A stretch of 64,000 nucleotides of DNA from Liolophura sinensis (GCF_032854445.1 NC_088307.1:2854001-2918000), one strand, 5' to 3'; shown: positions 1-11,346, numbered from the stretch's first letter. The notes: generated from the letters alone by a model not told the origin. Made by a program: numbers and translations.

Positions 1-199
1 GAGTCTCTCACCAATGCGGTCGCTGTGAGTTCAAGTCCAGCTCATGCTAGCTTCCTCTCCGGCCGTACGTGAGAAGGTCTGTCAGCAACCTGCGGATGGT
101 CGTGGGTTTCCCCCGGGCTGTGCCCGGTTTCCACCCACCATAATGCTGGCCGCCGTCGTATAAGTGAAATATTCTTGAGTACGGCGTAAAACACCAATC

Positions 200-225
<26 letters not shown>
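1..225 (+). mobile_element. tRNA-derived SINE, family A (5' cut by window edge)
   Basis: Begins inside the tRNA-like head: GAGTTCAAGTCC (about 29-40) matches a Pol III B box. The unique body carries the family's GTGGGTTTCCCCC and CATAATGCTGGCCGCCGTC blocks, then the 3' block GTGAAATATTCTTGAGTACG and GGCGTAAAACACCAATC. Unlike most copies here it ends in a pure A run (200-225) rather than an AATA repeat. The A box lies beyond the left edge. Clearly the same family as the copies at 6954, 12877, 18985, 22630 and 36262. Confidence 0.85.
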
Positions 226-230
<5 letters not shown>

Positions 231-1036
231 CGGCCATTTTAGAGTTCTATTAACATGGGCTGGTATAGTCACAGTACTCCAATATGGCTGCCAGAAATCG
301 GTCACAGAGCCCTTCTATTGGGGAGTTTTCAGATCAGACTCTTTTGTTAATAACCCTATGAAAAGTCATACTTTATGTTGTTTATCTGAAATTTTTTGTA
401 CAATAGCTTACGCCTACCCAGAATGTAAGTTGTCAAGCAAAATTTGATTTTGTAAGAAACAACGATTATTAAAGTCATTTGAAATTTTGATTAAATCAAA
501 GATCGCTTCGTGATGCCTGTTGTATGAATGAAATATTTCTTGGTGTTACATAGAGCATCAATCAAACAGATAGATCGGACACCGGGCTCAGTTTTGAGGT
601 TTATTTTTATTGTAACCTGACATTGAGGTTGGCCACCACAGAATTTTGTTGTCCGAACAGCTACTATAAACTTTACAATGCTGCCTCACTTGTCTGAGAG
701 ACTGGGTGTGTAGTGGAACTAACACCAAGGTTATGATATTTAGTCCCAGGTGTGACATTCAGTGTACTGGCACTGTGCTGATGAGTTCTTCACCCAAATC
801 GTTATACTCATAGTGTAATCATCTTCCCCTATTTACAATTTCTGGGTACTGTGAAGCACAGTTTATGATGCTGTAAAGCAGTGGGAATTTTTAGCTTGTA
901 AACACACAAGTAAGTTTTAGTACTGGCTAATAGAAAATAATTAAAAAAAAAACTTTACCCATCTCAAATAAAAAGGTTTAAAAACAATTATTCTGAAGTG
1001 TTTTGCCATATGCAGATCATCTTGATTGAATGAAAG
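226..1036. other. No gene seen; one SINE-tail relic
   Basis: AT-rich, with only short random open frames. At about 518-566 a diverged copy of the family A 3' tail can be read (GAATGAAATATTTCTTGG, ending CATCAATCAAA). Nothing else is recognisable. Confidence 0.5.
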
Positions 1037-1735
1037 GCCATCATCTGCAAGACGCTCTGTCGTATACAAGACTTCTCATTTTGCAAGACTATCGCATGCA
1101 ACACTTCTCATTATGCAAGACTATCGTATAAAAGACTTTCCATTATATACAAGACTATCGTGTAAAAGACTTTCCATTGTATACAGGACTATCGTGTAAA
1201 AGACTTTCCATTGTATACAAGACTATCGTATAAAAGACTTTCCATTGTATACAAGATTATCGTATAAAAGACTTTCCATTGTATGCAAGACTATCGTATA
1301 AAAGACTTTCCATTGTATGCAAGACTATCGTATAAAAGACTTTCCATTGTATACAAGATTATCGTATAAAAGACTTTCCATTGTATGCAAGACTATCGTA
1401 TAAAAGACTTTCCATTGTATGCAAGACTATCGTATAAAAGACTTTCCATTGTATACAAGATTATCGTATAAAAGACTTTCCATTGTATGCAAGACTATCG
1501 TATAAAAGACTTTCCATTGTATACAAGATTATCGTATAAAAGACTTTCCATTGTATGCAAGACTATCGTATAAAGGGCTTCCCCTCGTATGCAATACTAC
1601 TGTATACAATACTCTCCATCGTATTCGCAACTCTCCACTGTATACAAGATTGTACATCATTCGCCAGATTCTCCGTCATATGCAAGACTCTTAATCGTAT
1701 TCTTCCTCTGCAAGAACACTCCTCGTATTCACCTA
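1037..1735. repeat. 34-bp minisatellite with TATAAAAG in each unit
   Basis: Tandem array with an exact 34-bp period through about 1090-1575, flanked by more degenerate units to about 1735. Each core unit reads roughly CGTATAAAAGACTTTCC followed by ATTGTATRCAAGAYTAT. Between about 1230 and 1575 two unit types (x = TACAAGATT, y = TGCAAGACT) alternate as x-y-y, x-y-y, x-y, x-y, giving a partial 102-bp higher-order repeat. The period is not a multiple of three and no long open frame results, so this is not coding. Confidence 0.92.
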
Positions 1736-2075
1736 TTATAAGGCTGGTCTCTACCCTACCCTAATTCTTCTAATTTTCCGGACACCTGGTCTGCAATTTT
1801 TAGCCAGTATACATGTGCATGTGGAAGGAGTGTTTAGTTTCTATTTTGAACAACATATTCATATCTTTACTTTAAAAAAAAAAAGGAAGACAAATGTAAT
1901 TGCTTGCTTTTAGCACTACTAATACTTTGTAGATAGTATTATCTAATTAGAAGAACCAAGGTAGGGATATTTTCTTGAATAAGCGTTAAACGCCTGTCAA
2001 ATAAATAAATCATCGCGTTCAAGACCTCCATGTTATGCAAGACTCCACCCGTTGTCATTTACAGCATCCTCCAAT
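1736..2075. other. Segment interrupting the 34-bp array, ending in a SINE tail
   Basis: About 270 bp of unrelated sequence with a family A-like 3' tail at its right end (about 1953-2009, CGTTAAACGCCTGTCAAATA). Degenerate array units then resume at about 2011-2075 (CAAGACCTCC, GCAAGACTCC). This suggests that an element inserted into the outer, decayed part of the minisatellite. Confidence 0.45.
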
Positions 2076-4999
2076 GCGTAGTCATCGACTACATTTATTT
2101 ACAGGTCACATACCCTAAATGACCATAAATTCCGTCCATGTCTAACTTGCCCATTCTGATTCTTAGAGTTCTATTGATTTTAGAAGAGTGTTTTGAGGTT
2201 TGCTTGGAACACGGGATGATATTCTACTGGAAAATTGTTTCATCACCGAAACTGATATTTTGTGACATTTATGTACCTCTGAAAATTCACTTTTGTGGGC
2301 GAAATTTCAGGTCATTTGCGACATGTAGGCCAATAGATAAAACTGGTGTTTACCCTCACCATGACTCGTAATGATCAGGACCTCTTATCATCAGCAGTAT
2401 AAAACGACTTTTCAGCTTTCTTCTTGGGGCGTAAAAATGGCTTTTAAACTACAGTTATCCTAAAGCCCCCAGGGGTCAGTCCAGAAATTATGTGGCCTGC
2501 ATCTGTGACGTCAAAGGTGATAGCTGTACTAACTCTGCGTGTGAGTGTGTTCACGCAGGAGAAGAGCCGGAACGGAGGGCGCTTACCTGGTCCCGCTTTT
2601 CCAATATGTTCATCACATGCATCATTTCAAAAGCTTTTGACCACGGTTGGAAAACACGTATCAATATAGGGCTGAAATATTTTAGCATAATGTTCTTTAC
2701 TTTTCTTATCACCATAATCCATGTTTAAGGGTTCTTATTCATCCATTCTTTAACTCGAAAGGAAAGGTGGAGCTGCCTCTTTCAGTGCCTCATCTTGGGG
2801 GGTCGATTTACCTAACAGATGATGTCAAACATTTGTCAGTCTGTTTACAGAGATAAAGACCTGATGCTACACGCAAACGTAGAAATGAGTTGCCATGTCA
2901 ACCAGGTGAACTCATTAACAGTTTCTTCAGTGCCTGCAAAGGCTAATCAACAGGTATCATCAGGTGGTAATGAACGCAACAGGTGTTTTCAATGGCAGTC
3001 AGGTAATCACAAAACTTTGTTAATATGGGCGTGTACAAACCGATTGATTTTATGTATGTACATTTATAAACATCAATTAAAAACATTTGGTTAAAAAAAA
3101 AATTTACTGAGGCAAGATTTAAATTTCATTTGGATTTCAAGCCTGGGGCATCATCTCCGTATCGTTGAAAATTTACAAAGAATAAATTATGCTTATACAT
3201 GATACGTCTTCTTATAGGTGTCAGTTTATTTACATATATTTAGTTGATTCAAGTTTATAACATTTTCGAAAGAAACAGGCATGGAGGAAACCACTACACA
3301 TCGCCTGTACCAGGCCCATGCCGTGACTTGAAGCTGCAGTCGCCGGATTCGAGCCATTGACAACAGTGTTATTGTTATTATGCATCATGAACAGCTTATA
3401 TGTTTGACACTCGAATTAAATTTGTCTCAGTCATTGTCGTAGTCTACACGTGTGTAAAATTAAACGTTGAACAGAAGCATAACTAAACCCTTTGTGGAGG
3501 GGAAAATGCCTTATGCTGATAATACCACAGCATTTGACCAAATTGTGCGACGGCGTATGGCTTTAAACAACCAACAATCAAAATAAACAACCAAATAAAC
3601 AAAATCAAAGAAATTAACTTCGATAAGGAAAACAGCTTTGCTTGTATTAATATCCGGTTTCCGACAAGCTGCTGCGGCAAAATAAAATATCATCTTTGGA
3701 TATAGCAAATACACGAAATGCTGAACGACTGAACCATGTCGACCCAGTATACCGTCTCATTTTGGCATATAGACATATATTAAGTTCAGGTATATACAAG
3801 TTGACAGATCAAAAGAATGCGTCAGTGTATAACACAGCTGTATATGTCGCATCTAACTGTTTTTGTTTGAGTTGTTATACTTTTAAATGCTGGGGGGATA
3901 ACCGTATTGTCTTGTAAGTGTTCTTACCCGAAGCATTTTGTATTTTGGCCTAATATTGATTTCCTGTTACTGTAATGCACAAAACCTCCAGATGTTTTTT
4001 ATTATTATTATTTTCTAGGCCCCTAGTATCTAAATTACCATTTTAATGAACTCTTCCATTCATGTACTTGATCACTGAAGAGCTTGTACTTCACAGTTCA
4101 GAAAACAAATGACGTCTGAATTTTTTTCTTCACAGCACAGCTCTTGCCATATGATTTTTACTGTTCCGTTCACATATCGTGGCTACACATCATACAATAT
4201 TTGCCTCAGATTTTTATTACACAGCCAACCAAGTCATTGTATAAGTGAAATGAGTTATGGTGTTAAAACAACAAATTAACAGCCGATATAAATATATCAC
4301 CACTGTTCCTATACTCTCGTCATGTTGACGGCCGTAGCCTTTCGCCCTGTCGATATGTTCGAACGGTCTGTCCTGGAGTGAGTTGGCTATATACACGCCT
4401 ATGTCGAAGCAGGCTGTGCCGAAGTTTTCTCCCCTATGCTGAAGAATTTTATCTCTAAACTAGGTTAATTTGTGGGTTGACGCAGTCTATGTACCTACTT
4501 AAGTCAAAAGACCTTGAAAAATGATCACAAAAAAACAACACTCTTAGCCATGACCTTCGCAGCTGATGTACGAGTGTACTGACCGTCTGAACTTTCTCAT
4601 TCTCTGAGGGTTTTACGTAATGATGACGTAAATCCATGCATCTTGCGGCTGTTTCAAATGATCCTGTGGGAAAAACACTTTCTGATTTTTTTTTTCAAGA
4701 CAATGTTAGGCTATAAAGTGTGGTATATATGCAGTTCTGACCCATTTTGGTCAGTCGGCTACCTCGCTCTGGACAGATTCATACTCAACCGTTTCTTACA
4801 AAAGCCAATTCGGTTTGAGGACAGGCGATTCTTTTGAAACACATGCGTTTTATGACACAAAGCTGAAACTCTGAAACATTTGGCCAACCACACGGGCATT
4901 AAGAGTATAGATTTGCACATTGAGATAATCGATAGCGCCGTCATGTTATCAGTTTTATCGAATCAAGTGAGAGTTATTTCTAAGGTCTGTTTCCGCTTA
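2076..4999. other. No gene seen
   Basis: About 2.9 kb of mixed AT-rich sequence. Open frames are short, overlap on both strands and lack family signatures. A weak family A tail relic may sit at about 4235-4285. Nothing else is supportable. Confidence 0.5.
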
Positions 5000-5259
5000 C
5001 GTCACCACGTCACCACGTCACCATGTCACCCCAACCCTGTTGTGAATATTAACCATAGTGTGTGCGCGGGGAACAACTGCAGCGACGTCGTCTTTCCGGT
5101 TGCTCTAACATGGCGCATCCCATGGCCTCGTGTTTCCGGTTGCTCTAACATGGCGCATCCGATGGTCTCGTGTTTCCAGTTGCTCTAACATGGCGCATCC
5201 CATGGCCTCGTATTTCCGCTTGCTCTAACATGGCGCACCCCATGACCTCGTGAGAATTC
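5000..5259. repeat. GTCACC short repeat, then four 40-bp units
   Basis: At 5000-5030 a 9-bp GTCACCAC-type unit is repeated. From 5100, four exact 40-bp units start at 5100, 5140, 5180 and 5220. Each contains TTGCTCTAACATGGCGCA, followed by CATGGCCTCGT in slightly varied form. AACATGGCGC resembles a YY1 site and is kept in all four units; TTTCCGGT (reverse ACCGGAAA, ETS-like) is kept in the first two. CpG content is higher than in the surroundings. Confidence 0.85.
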
Positions 5260-5552
5260 CAGAGTAAAAGTTGATTTATAGAGCTAATTACCAAGCGAGA
5301 CAGAAAAAATAATGTGATCTGTCCCCCCCCCCCCCCCCTTTTTCCTAAATAACTCCGGCTATATATTATTTGTTGTCTTTTCTTTTAAGTAAATTCTCGT
5401 CTGCCTGCATGGTGTATTCCACCAAAGTCGAGATGACGGATCTTGTAGATGGCACAGCCAGGAGTCGGCCGCCATTGTCTACGGCGGTATATAGTATGGT
5501 CAGCCCAACGATATCGTGTCGTTGGTATAGTTAGCCCCTCACTAATCGCCAT
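5260..5552. other. No gene seen; homopolymer C tract
   Basis: Short spacer containing a run of about 16 C near 5322-5338 followed by T-rich sequence. No other feature is seen. Confidence 0.5.
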
Positions 5553-5751
5553 GGCGATCACGAAACAATCTTAGACTTCTGTAAAAATTTCAAATAACTT
5601 TAAAATTGTTAATTCTAGTGTAACAAGGTCAAAATATTGATTGACAACACAATTTCTTGATGAGTACACATTTCAGCTAAAATAGTGAAATGGGACATAC
5701 CAAATTAAATGGTTGAAATTTTGACTTAAGTCTATCGTTTCGTGATCCCGG
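5553..5751. mobile_element. MITE-like inverted-repeat element, family M1
   Basis: The left end GATCACGAAACAATCTTAGA is mirrored at the right end, whose reverse complement reads GGATCACGAAACGATAGACT and continues into AAGTCAAAATTTCAA. Terminal inverted repeats are about 45 bp and imperfect. The interior is AT-rich with no open frame. Related copies lie at 7447, 21963 and 40336. No target duplication could be fixed. Confidence 0.65.
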
Positions 5752-6439
5752 GGCCTAGCTTTTTGCGCCAGACGTATCTCCAATAACAGCAAATAATAAA
5801 GAGACACATTACCATGGTAAATGATTGACGAAGTGTTACGACAGCTTCGTAAAACGTGACCCTGGTAGGTGAGTTGCGAATAGACGAATTATGCAAGTTG
5901 CGAAAGAACCGTAGAATGAACTTCACAGAAACGTATGGTGTATGTACCAATCAATTCATTAATATAGTGTCTAACTTTACTTGATCAGTCGTACTGGAAT
6001 GCCAGATTTGGAATTTAGATTTAGTATATATATATAGCACATATGTGCGTGGAATGAAGAACGATCCTAGCGAAAACTATTTTGCGCTTGCAATTTACAA
6101 AAGACATTCAAGGAACAATTAACAAATGACCTTCAAATGGCCTTTTCTTGCATGCGTTTGCATGGGATTTATCTGCTATTTCTGAAACATTTCTCTGTCG
6201 GTTCCACTCCGGATTCTAGCCCACATTGAGTGTATATATAGTTAGCCTACTTCTGATTATTTCATTAACTGAATGATATTAAAATAGTCGACAAGTAAAA
6301 TGCATGTATAAATATAGTACGGTATACGCCTGTATCTGTACGTGACAGCTTCGGGAGAGCATAAGACTTGTACCTATGTGTAAATATGTAGGTGAAGGAA
6401 ACATTTTAATAATAATAAACTAACAAATTAGACGGGGTT
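5752..6439. other. No gene seen
   Basis: AT-rich spacer with short TA runs; nothing recognisable on either strand. Confidence 0.5.
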
Positions 6440-6560
6440 TGTGAAGAGGCAGTTGCCATAGCAACAACGTTCAAGCAAAGGACAAATACAGATACACTAC
6501 GTCACCGGTTCTTGTGGGCTTGGGTCGTCGCTTAGCGACGCTCCTGATTGGTTCCTTTCA
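6440..6560. promoter_or_regulatory. Candidate promoter/enhancer with RFX X-box
   Basis: GTTGCCATAGCAAC at 6452-6465 matches the X-box consensus GTNRCC-N2-RGYAAC at every defined position. RFX factors bind this motif upstream of ciliary genes across animals. Within 100 bp are a CRE half site (TACGTCA, about 6499), a perfect palindrome CGTCGCTTAGCGACG (6526-6540) and a reversed CCAAT box (ATTGG, about 6548). Clustering in a CpG-containing patch suggests a promoter, but no downstream exon was identified on either strand. Confidence 0.4.
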
Positions 6561-6940
6561 TTCAATTACAAATCACGACAGATCGATCGATGGAGACTTC
6601 CTACTCCCACACCATCTCGCTTTGTTCACAGCATTCTTTGTAGTCTGAACTGGGAAGAGTATTTTTTCACCTTTTCTACGGAATTACCTAGTGGGAGTTT
6701 TGTCTAAAAGCGAGCCGTGGGAGACTGAGTGGGCCGCTATAGATGTGACAATTAGATGTAATGATCCCTCGGATCACATCCGTCACCAAATCTCAAAATG
6801 TCAGTAGTTCCACCCCATAGTAAATGTGTCAGTTTCCTGCAGTGTTAGTGCTAAAAACATCCATTTCAGATTATAGGAGGATTGACTTTTCGCGGTAACA
6901 TGCCGCGGTATCATGTTTCACCCCTACGTTTCGGGTAAAC
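6561..6940. other. No gene seen; possible transcribed leader
   Basis: Follows the X-box cluster. It contains CpGs and few repeats, and could be a noncoding first exon, but nothing in the sequence proves this. Confidence 0.3.
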
Positions 6941-6953
6941 TTCAATGCATCTG

Positions 6954-7234
6954 GGGGAGGGGGGGGGAGCTCAGTTAGCTTGCCAGCGGAGCGAAATGAC
7001 CTAGGAGCCTCTCACCAATTCAGTCACTGTTAGTTCAAGTCCAGCTCATGCTGGCTTCCTCTCCAGGCGTACGTGGGAAGGTCTGCCAGCAGCCTGTGGA
7101 TGGTTCTGGGTTTCTCCCGGTCTCTGCCCGATTTCCTCCCACCATAATGCTGGCCGCCGTCATATAAGCGAAACATTGTTGAGTGCCGCGTAAAACACCA
7201 CTCGCTGCCGCGTAAAACACCAATCAAATAATAA
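6954..7234 (+). mobile_element. SINE family A with 13-bp target duplication
   Basis: Full body from a tRNA-like head (CTCAGTTAGCTTGCCAGC, then GTTCAAGTCC) to the CAATCAAATAATAA tail. TTCAATGCATCTG occurs at 6941-6953 and again at 7235-7247, an exact 13-bp target-site duplication. The 5' end has been replaced or expanded by a G-rich run, and a short piece of the tail (CGCGTAAAACACCA) is duplicated internally. Confidence 0.92.
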
Positions 7235-7446
7235 TTCAATGCATCTGTCAGAAGATGAAAATGCACAAATGGACGATTGACGCTCTTCTATTATAGAGAT
7301 GCTAAAAACAATCTTTTCTCACAAGTTATTTTATTTCAGAATGGCTTAAATATAGAGTATAATAAAAGCGTACAGGTTTATTGGAACTGAAATGCGTTGG
7401 AGTGGTGAAGCTTTTCATGTCATTACATCTATATACTGTTAAGACT

Positions 7447-7812
7447 GGCCCCGAAATCACGAAACCATCTTAGACTTTTAATCATTAATTTTTGTATCTT
7501 CCTTTTTCGTTAAGTTAAATAGGCTCTGAATTGTTTGATGTTGGAAAAGTAGATTTACCACGTTGTGAAGCGCATGGCCCCAGGGGCATGAGGCTTAGAC
7601 TTAAGTCAGGCTTTGTCTTAGCTTCAAAACTGAATACGGTTTAAAATAGTGACTTATACCGTTGGGTGTTATATTTTAATACTTGAAGTTCTCTTAGACG
7701 TTCATGACAAAATTGAATACTTGCATTTAATTTCAAATGTAAGTTTAGGAATATAATATCACAAGTTAAGACCATGTCTGACTTGAGTCTAAGACATCTT
7801 TGTGACCCTGCG
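7447..7812. mobile_element. MITE-like element, family M1 (composite)
   Basis: The left end GGCCCCGAAATCACGAAACC, followed by ATCTTAGAC, pairs with a right end whose reverse complement is CCGCAGGGTCACAAAGATGT, then CTTAGACTCAAGTCAGA. At about 366 bp it is longer than its relatives. An extra terminus-like block (CCCCAGGGGC...CTTAGACTTAAGTC, about 7578-7608) inside it suggests one copy nested in or fused to another. No coding potential. Confidence 0.55.
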
Positions 7813-7933
7813 GAGTGGTTTCGAGTATACATAAAACCACTCATAAAACAATCGGCCAACCATTTTCCTACAATTCTTCAAAATGATCGTGTTGAAATCT
7901 GCCGTTGAGAACCTACTATCCACAAAATCTCAA

Positions 7934-8299
7934 GGCCGCTCCGGCGGCCTAATGGTTAGAACGTCCACCTGGAAGTCGGAAGACGCCGCCATCAAACCCG
8001 AGGACGGTCACACCAAAGACCTTAAAAATGGAACTTGTTGCTGCCTCCGTTTGCACTCACCACTGCGGGATTAGAGCAAGAAAACAAACCGACTGGTCAG
8101 TGTAATGTGGTCGGGGTGGGTATTATTTCTGGTGACTTCGGCATGATACGTCAGTGGCGGCAGCACTTTGGCGGCATGGAATTGCCCTGCTTTAAGAAGA
8201 CACAATATAGGTACTCGCATCTGACGACTTCTCGCCGTCATATGACTGAAAAAGTATTAAGTACCACGTAAAACCCCAGGTCTACATACATACATACAT
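7934..8299 (+). mobile_element. tRNA-derived SINE, family C, with 12-bp target duplication
   Basis: The head GGCCTAATGGTTAGAACGTC resembles a tRNA A box, followed by a degenerate B box (CAAACCCGAGG). The body ends in a tail related to the other families (CGTCATATGACTGAAAAAGT, then CACGTAAAACCCC) and a CATA repeat. ACAAAATCTCAA flanks it exactly at 7922-7933 and 8300-8311. A reverse-strand relative lies at 41909. Confidence 0.9.
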
Positions 8300-8311
8300 A
8301 CAAAATCTCAA

Positions 8312-8487
8312 CTGATTTTCGGATCTAGGTTCGTACGATATCTATCGAACACTTCCTGACCTTGACCCATAAATAAGGTAATATTCTGTGGAGATGTGAA
8401 CAAGAACGCTACACCAGACCGCTCGTTCAGACTTCAAACACAGTTCAACATTTCGGCAAACTAAGGGTCCTAATTATTTCATCTATT
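8312..8487. other. No gene seen
   Basis: Short unique spacer between two SINE insertions. Confidence 0.4.
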
Positions 8488-8501
8488 TTATTATTTTTAT
8501 T

Positions 8502-8600
8502 TATTTATTTATTTGATTGGTATTTTACGCCGTACTCAAAAATATTTCACTTACACGACGGCGGTCATCATTATGGTGGGTGGAAACCGGGCAGAGCCCG
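8502..8600 (-). mobile_element. 5'-truncated SINE family A with 14-bp target duplication
   Basis: Only the 3' half is present, in reverse orientation (ATTTGATTGGT, TATTTCACTTACACGACGGC, ATTATGGTGGG). TTATTATTTTTATT flanks it at 8488-8501 and 8601-8614, so it inserted already truncated, as LINE-mobilised copies often do. It sits directly against the tail of the next SINE. Confidence 0.85.
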
Positions 8601-8614
8601 TTATTATTTTTATT

Positions 8615-8915
8615 CAGTTTATTTATTTAATAGTTGTTTAACGCTATACTTTAGTATTTTTCACATACAAGGACGATCGACTTTAAATGTGGAGGGTAGG
8701 GGAGTGCCCAACGTAAACCACCAACCTTTGGTAGCTTACTGACGAACAGTTACCCACTTGTGATGTACAGCTCTCCACGCCATTTTGGAGGAAGACGTCT
8801 CTTCAACGAAAGATAAACTGCGCAGATGGGAACAATCGTCGCCAAGGTCACTTAATTATTGTCACGAAGGCACGGCATGAACAGTGAGAGCGGGGGAATC
8901 ATTTAATTGACAAAA
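8615..8915 (-). mobile_element. SINE-like repeat, family D
   Basis: Reverse-oriented copy. Diagnostic blocks are the tail GTTTAACGCTATACTTTAGT, AACCTTTGGTAGCTTACTGA, TGTGATGTACAGCTC, TCTTCAACGAAAG and CGCCAAGGTCAC. The same blocks in the same order occur at 31330-31970, 50483-50815 and (forward) 56885-57150. Confidence 0.75.
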
Positions 8916-9724
8916 CACGATGGGTAGGCTATAGCCAGTTAAATGGAAACCAGTATCTACCATATGATGGGTTAACCACAGATTCTCTACGGGGTGCTAC
9001 ATCGCCAAAATCAACTCAGAGCCAGGACAAATTGGCAAGCGCGGCAATAGAACGACTGACACACAATGCGGCTTAGAGAGCTGTTTTTGTTGCAGCTGAA
9101 ATTGCTGTTTGCAGGTATGCCGAGACTGAGAATGAAAGAGAAAATAGCACGTGGATGAAGTTGGCTGTCATAAGGTATTGATTTGGGGACTGCAGCTGTA
9201 CTGAGTATATGACGGGCGTGAGAATCGAACACTTTATCTGGTTGTATTAGTGTAAAAACTGACCACAATCACTGGCATTGAACCTGAATGCGCTGCTTGC
9301 TGTCCGATCACAGGAATGAATACATGTCTATACCAAATAATCAATCAGTATGCTAATAAACAGAAAATATACATTATCCTTCAATTAGACTTCTTGGATC
9401 CACCTCCTACTCCCACCTTTCCACCCAAGAAATTTTAGACCAGCAATCTGTACGTTTTCTAGCATGAGTATACCCAGTTTGGGCGTCAGAGCTTTTCAAA
9501 CGCTCTCTTTACCCTGAGACTATATATCCACTATTAACTATTATATATCAGTGGGATAAACTGGTTTAAACAGGATTTTATTTTGACTGAAGCTTATATA
9601 TGAACTGATGCATAGAAGACTCAGAAATAATATAATTTTGCTGATCCAATTAGTGAGTTAACCGTAGGCCTAAATAATGACAAGAAACCTTTGTATCTGT
9701 ATACTTATCAATATGACCATATGT
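8916..9724. other. No gene seen
   Basis: Unique AT-moderate sequence with no recognisable gene or repeat. Confidence 0.45.
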
Positions 9725-9905
9725 AAATTCAGTCCTCGCTTGTGCGGTGGATGTACATGTGGGGGTTACTGAGTTATCTCAGGACATAGTTTCTTCCGGA
9801 CTCTGTCCGGTTCACCACCATAAACCTCACAACTGTCGTACAATTAAAACAGTTGCGAATATGGTGGTACACCAGATAACTAAATTATTCATAAATAAAT
9901 AAAAC
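9725..9905 (+). repeat. Diverged SINE fragment, possibly family E
   Basis: Contains CTGTCCGGTTCACCACCATAAACCT, comparable in layout to the 36055 element (CGGTTCCTCCACCCATAAAC), and ends with an ATAAATAAATAAA tail. The head is too diverged to recognise a tRNA. Confidence 0.35.
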
Positions 9906-11333
9906 GCTATATTGGTCTGTTCGTTGTTTTGGTTCAAAAAACTGTTTTTGCCAAAGGATTGGTTCAAGGCGCACGGCAGCGTAAAATAGTCGATCGAATC
10001 GGAATGAATGCAATGCCGTGCATCATCGTTGTACTGTTAGCATTTCAGATCTCGACCTCTGAACGCTGGATATCCGCCCCTAATCCAGTTAGTGACCGTT
10101 GAGTTGACCGGGCGTGGTGAGCAGCTATATGCTGTAGGCCCATTAGTCTTCTTGTAGAGTTTATTATCGATCTCCGTTAGGCTACCCTCATAGTCGGTCA
10201 TTACAACGACTCGCACAGCTGACCGATTTTAACAACCCCATTTCCTCACCCCACGCCCTTCCACAATCCCTTTGCAACGGTAACGATCCGCCGCCATGAA
10301 CCGTTCAGCCACAAGTCTTCCGTAACGGGCCGAGTTCAGAGCCCGGTCAAGGCAAGCGGCCGAATGACGTCATGGTCTGAAGGGTCGTCTGCAACTCTTT
10401 CGTCGGCAAGCAGCGCGTGGGTTGACGAAGTGGGTTGAAATCGGTGTGGAGGATTCGAAATCTGTGAAAATCTAGGCCAACAATCGCTGGGGGAGATTCT
10501 CAGTGTGAACCTGTAAAAGAACAGCTGTAAGCTTGGATGATCGTTTGGAACAAAACCACAGCTGTCATGTCAGACGATGAGTTTACGCCCTCAGGAGATG
10601 TGATGATGCTAGCTAAATGACGCACGTATTAGATGGGCTTACCACAGGGACAACTGCCATCCCACTGCCAATGCCTTAGGACAAGTCCGACATTCAAAAT
10701 TGTGAAATAAAGCGATTTAGGGTCAATTTATTTGTCTAACATTTGGTGAACTATAGCAATTAACCATTTTAAGCCTCCGATACAATGATTTTCCTGCACA
10801 CTTTTCTGATTGATGCATAATGCAAATAGCTTCAATGGCAAACTGACTATTTTCTACACGCCCCATCATGACTGCAGAGGAAAGCCTGTATAGGCCAATT
10901 TTTTCCAACGTCACATCCGACCCAAGGTGAAAAAAAAATACGTTTCCAGATTCGTTATTTTAATGTAGCATTACACATGTTTACTTTCTCTAAGAAACTG
11001 TGGAATCAGTTAGTTGGGTATGGCCTCACGAAAACACGATGCCACACGATCTTGGAAAAAGTTCTATCAACTATCACAATAAATTCATCAGCTTTAAGTA
11101 CAGCGCCTACGATATTTGGACTGACGATTAGGTTTGGTGATAGCAGCATGCAGGGTGTCCAATGACGTCTGGTAGATGTAAGTCAGACGCCAGTCATATT
11201 CCACTTTAAAACCGGCAATGCATCAACGCGTTGGCGTCATAAATGGCGTAATATCACAGAAGTATCCAAATCACAGTTTAGGTACGCTTAACTGGAAGAA
11301 CCTTATCTTATACATGCATACGATAGATCTACT
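9906..11333. other. No gene seen; CpG-bearing patch with a CRE
   Basis: Mostly unremarkable. At about 10200-10480 the sequence becomes GC- and CpG-richer and includes a perfect TGACGTCA (10365-10372). An ATG in a good context (GCCGCCATGA, about 10291) opens only about ten codons before a stop. It could be a distant promoter or enhancer, but no exon is supported. Confidence 0.35.
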
Positions 11334-11346
11334 CCTAATTAAACCA

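Noticed and set aside
10280-10330. ATG in a strong translation context within a CpG patch
   Set aside because: Only about ten codons before an in-frame TAA and no continuing exon visible.
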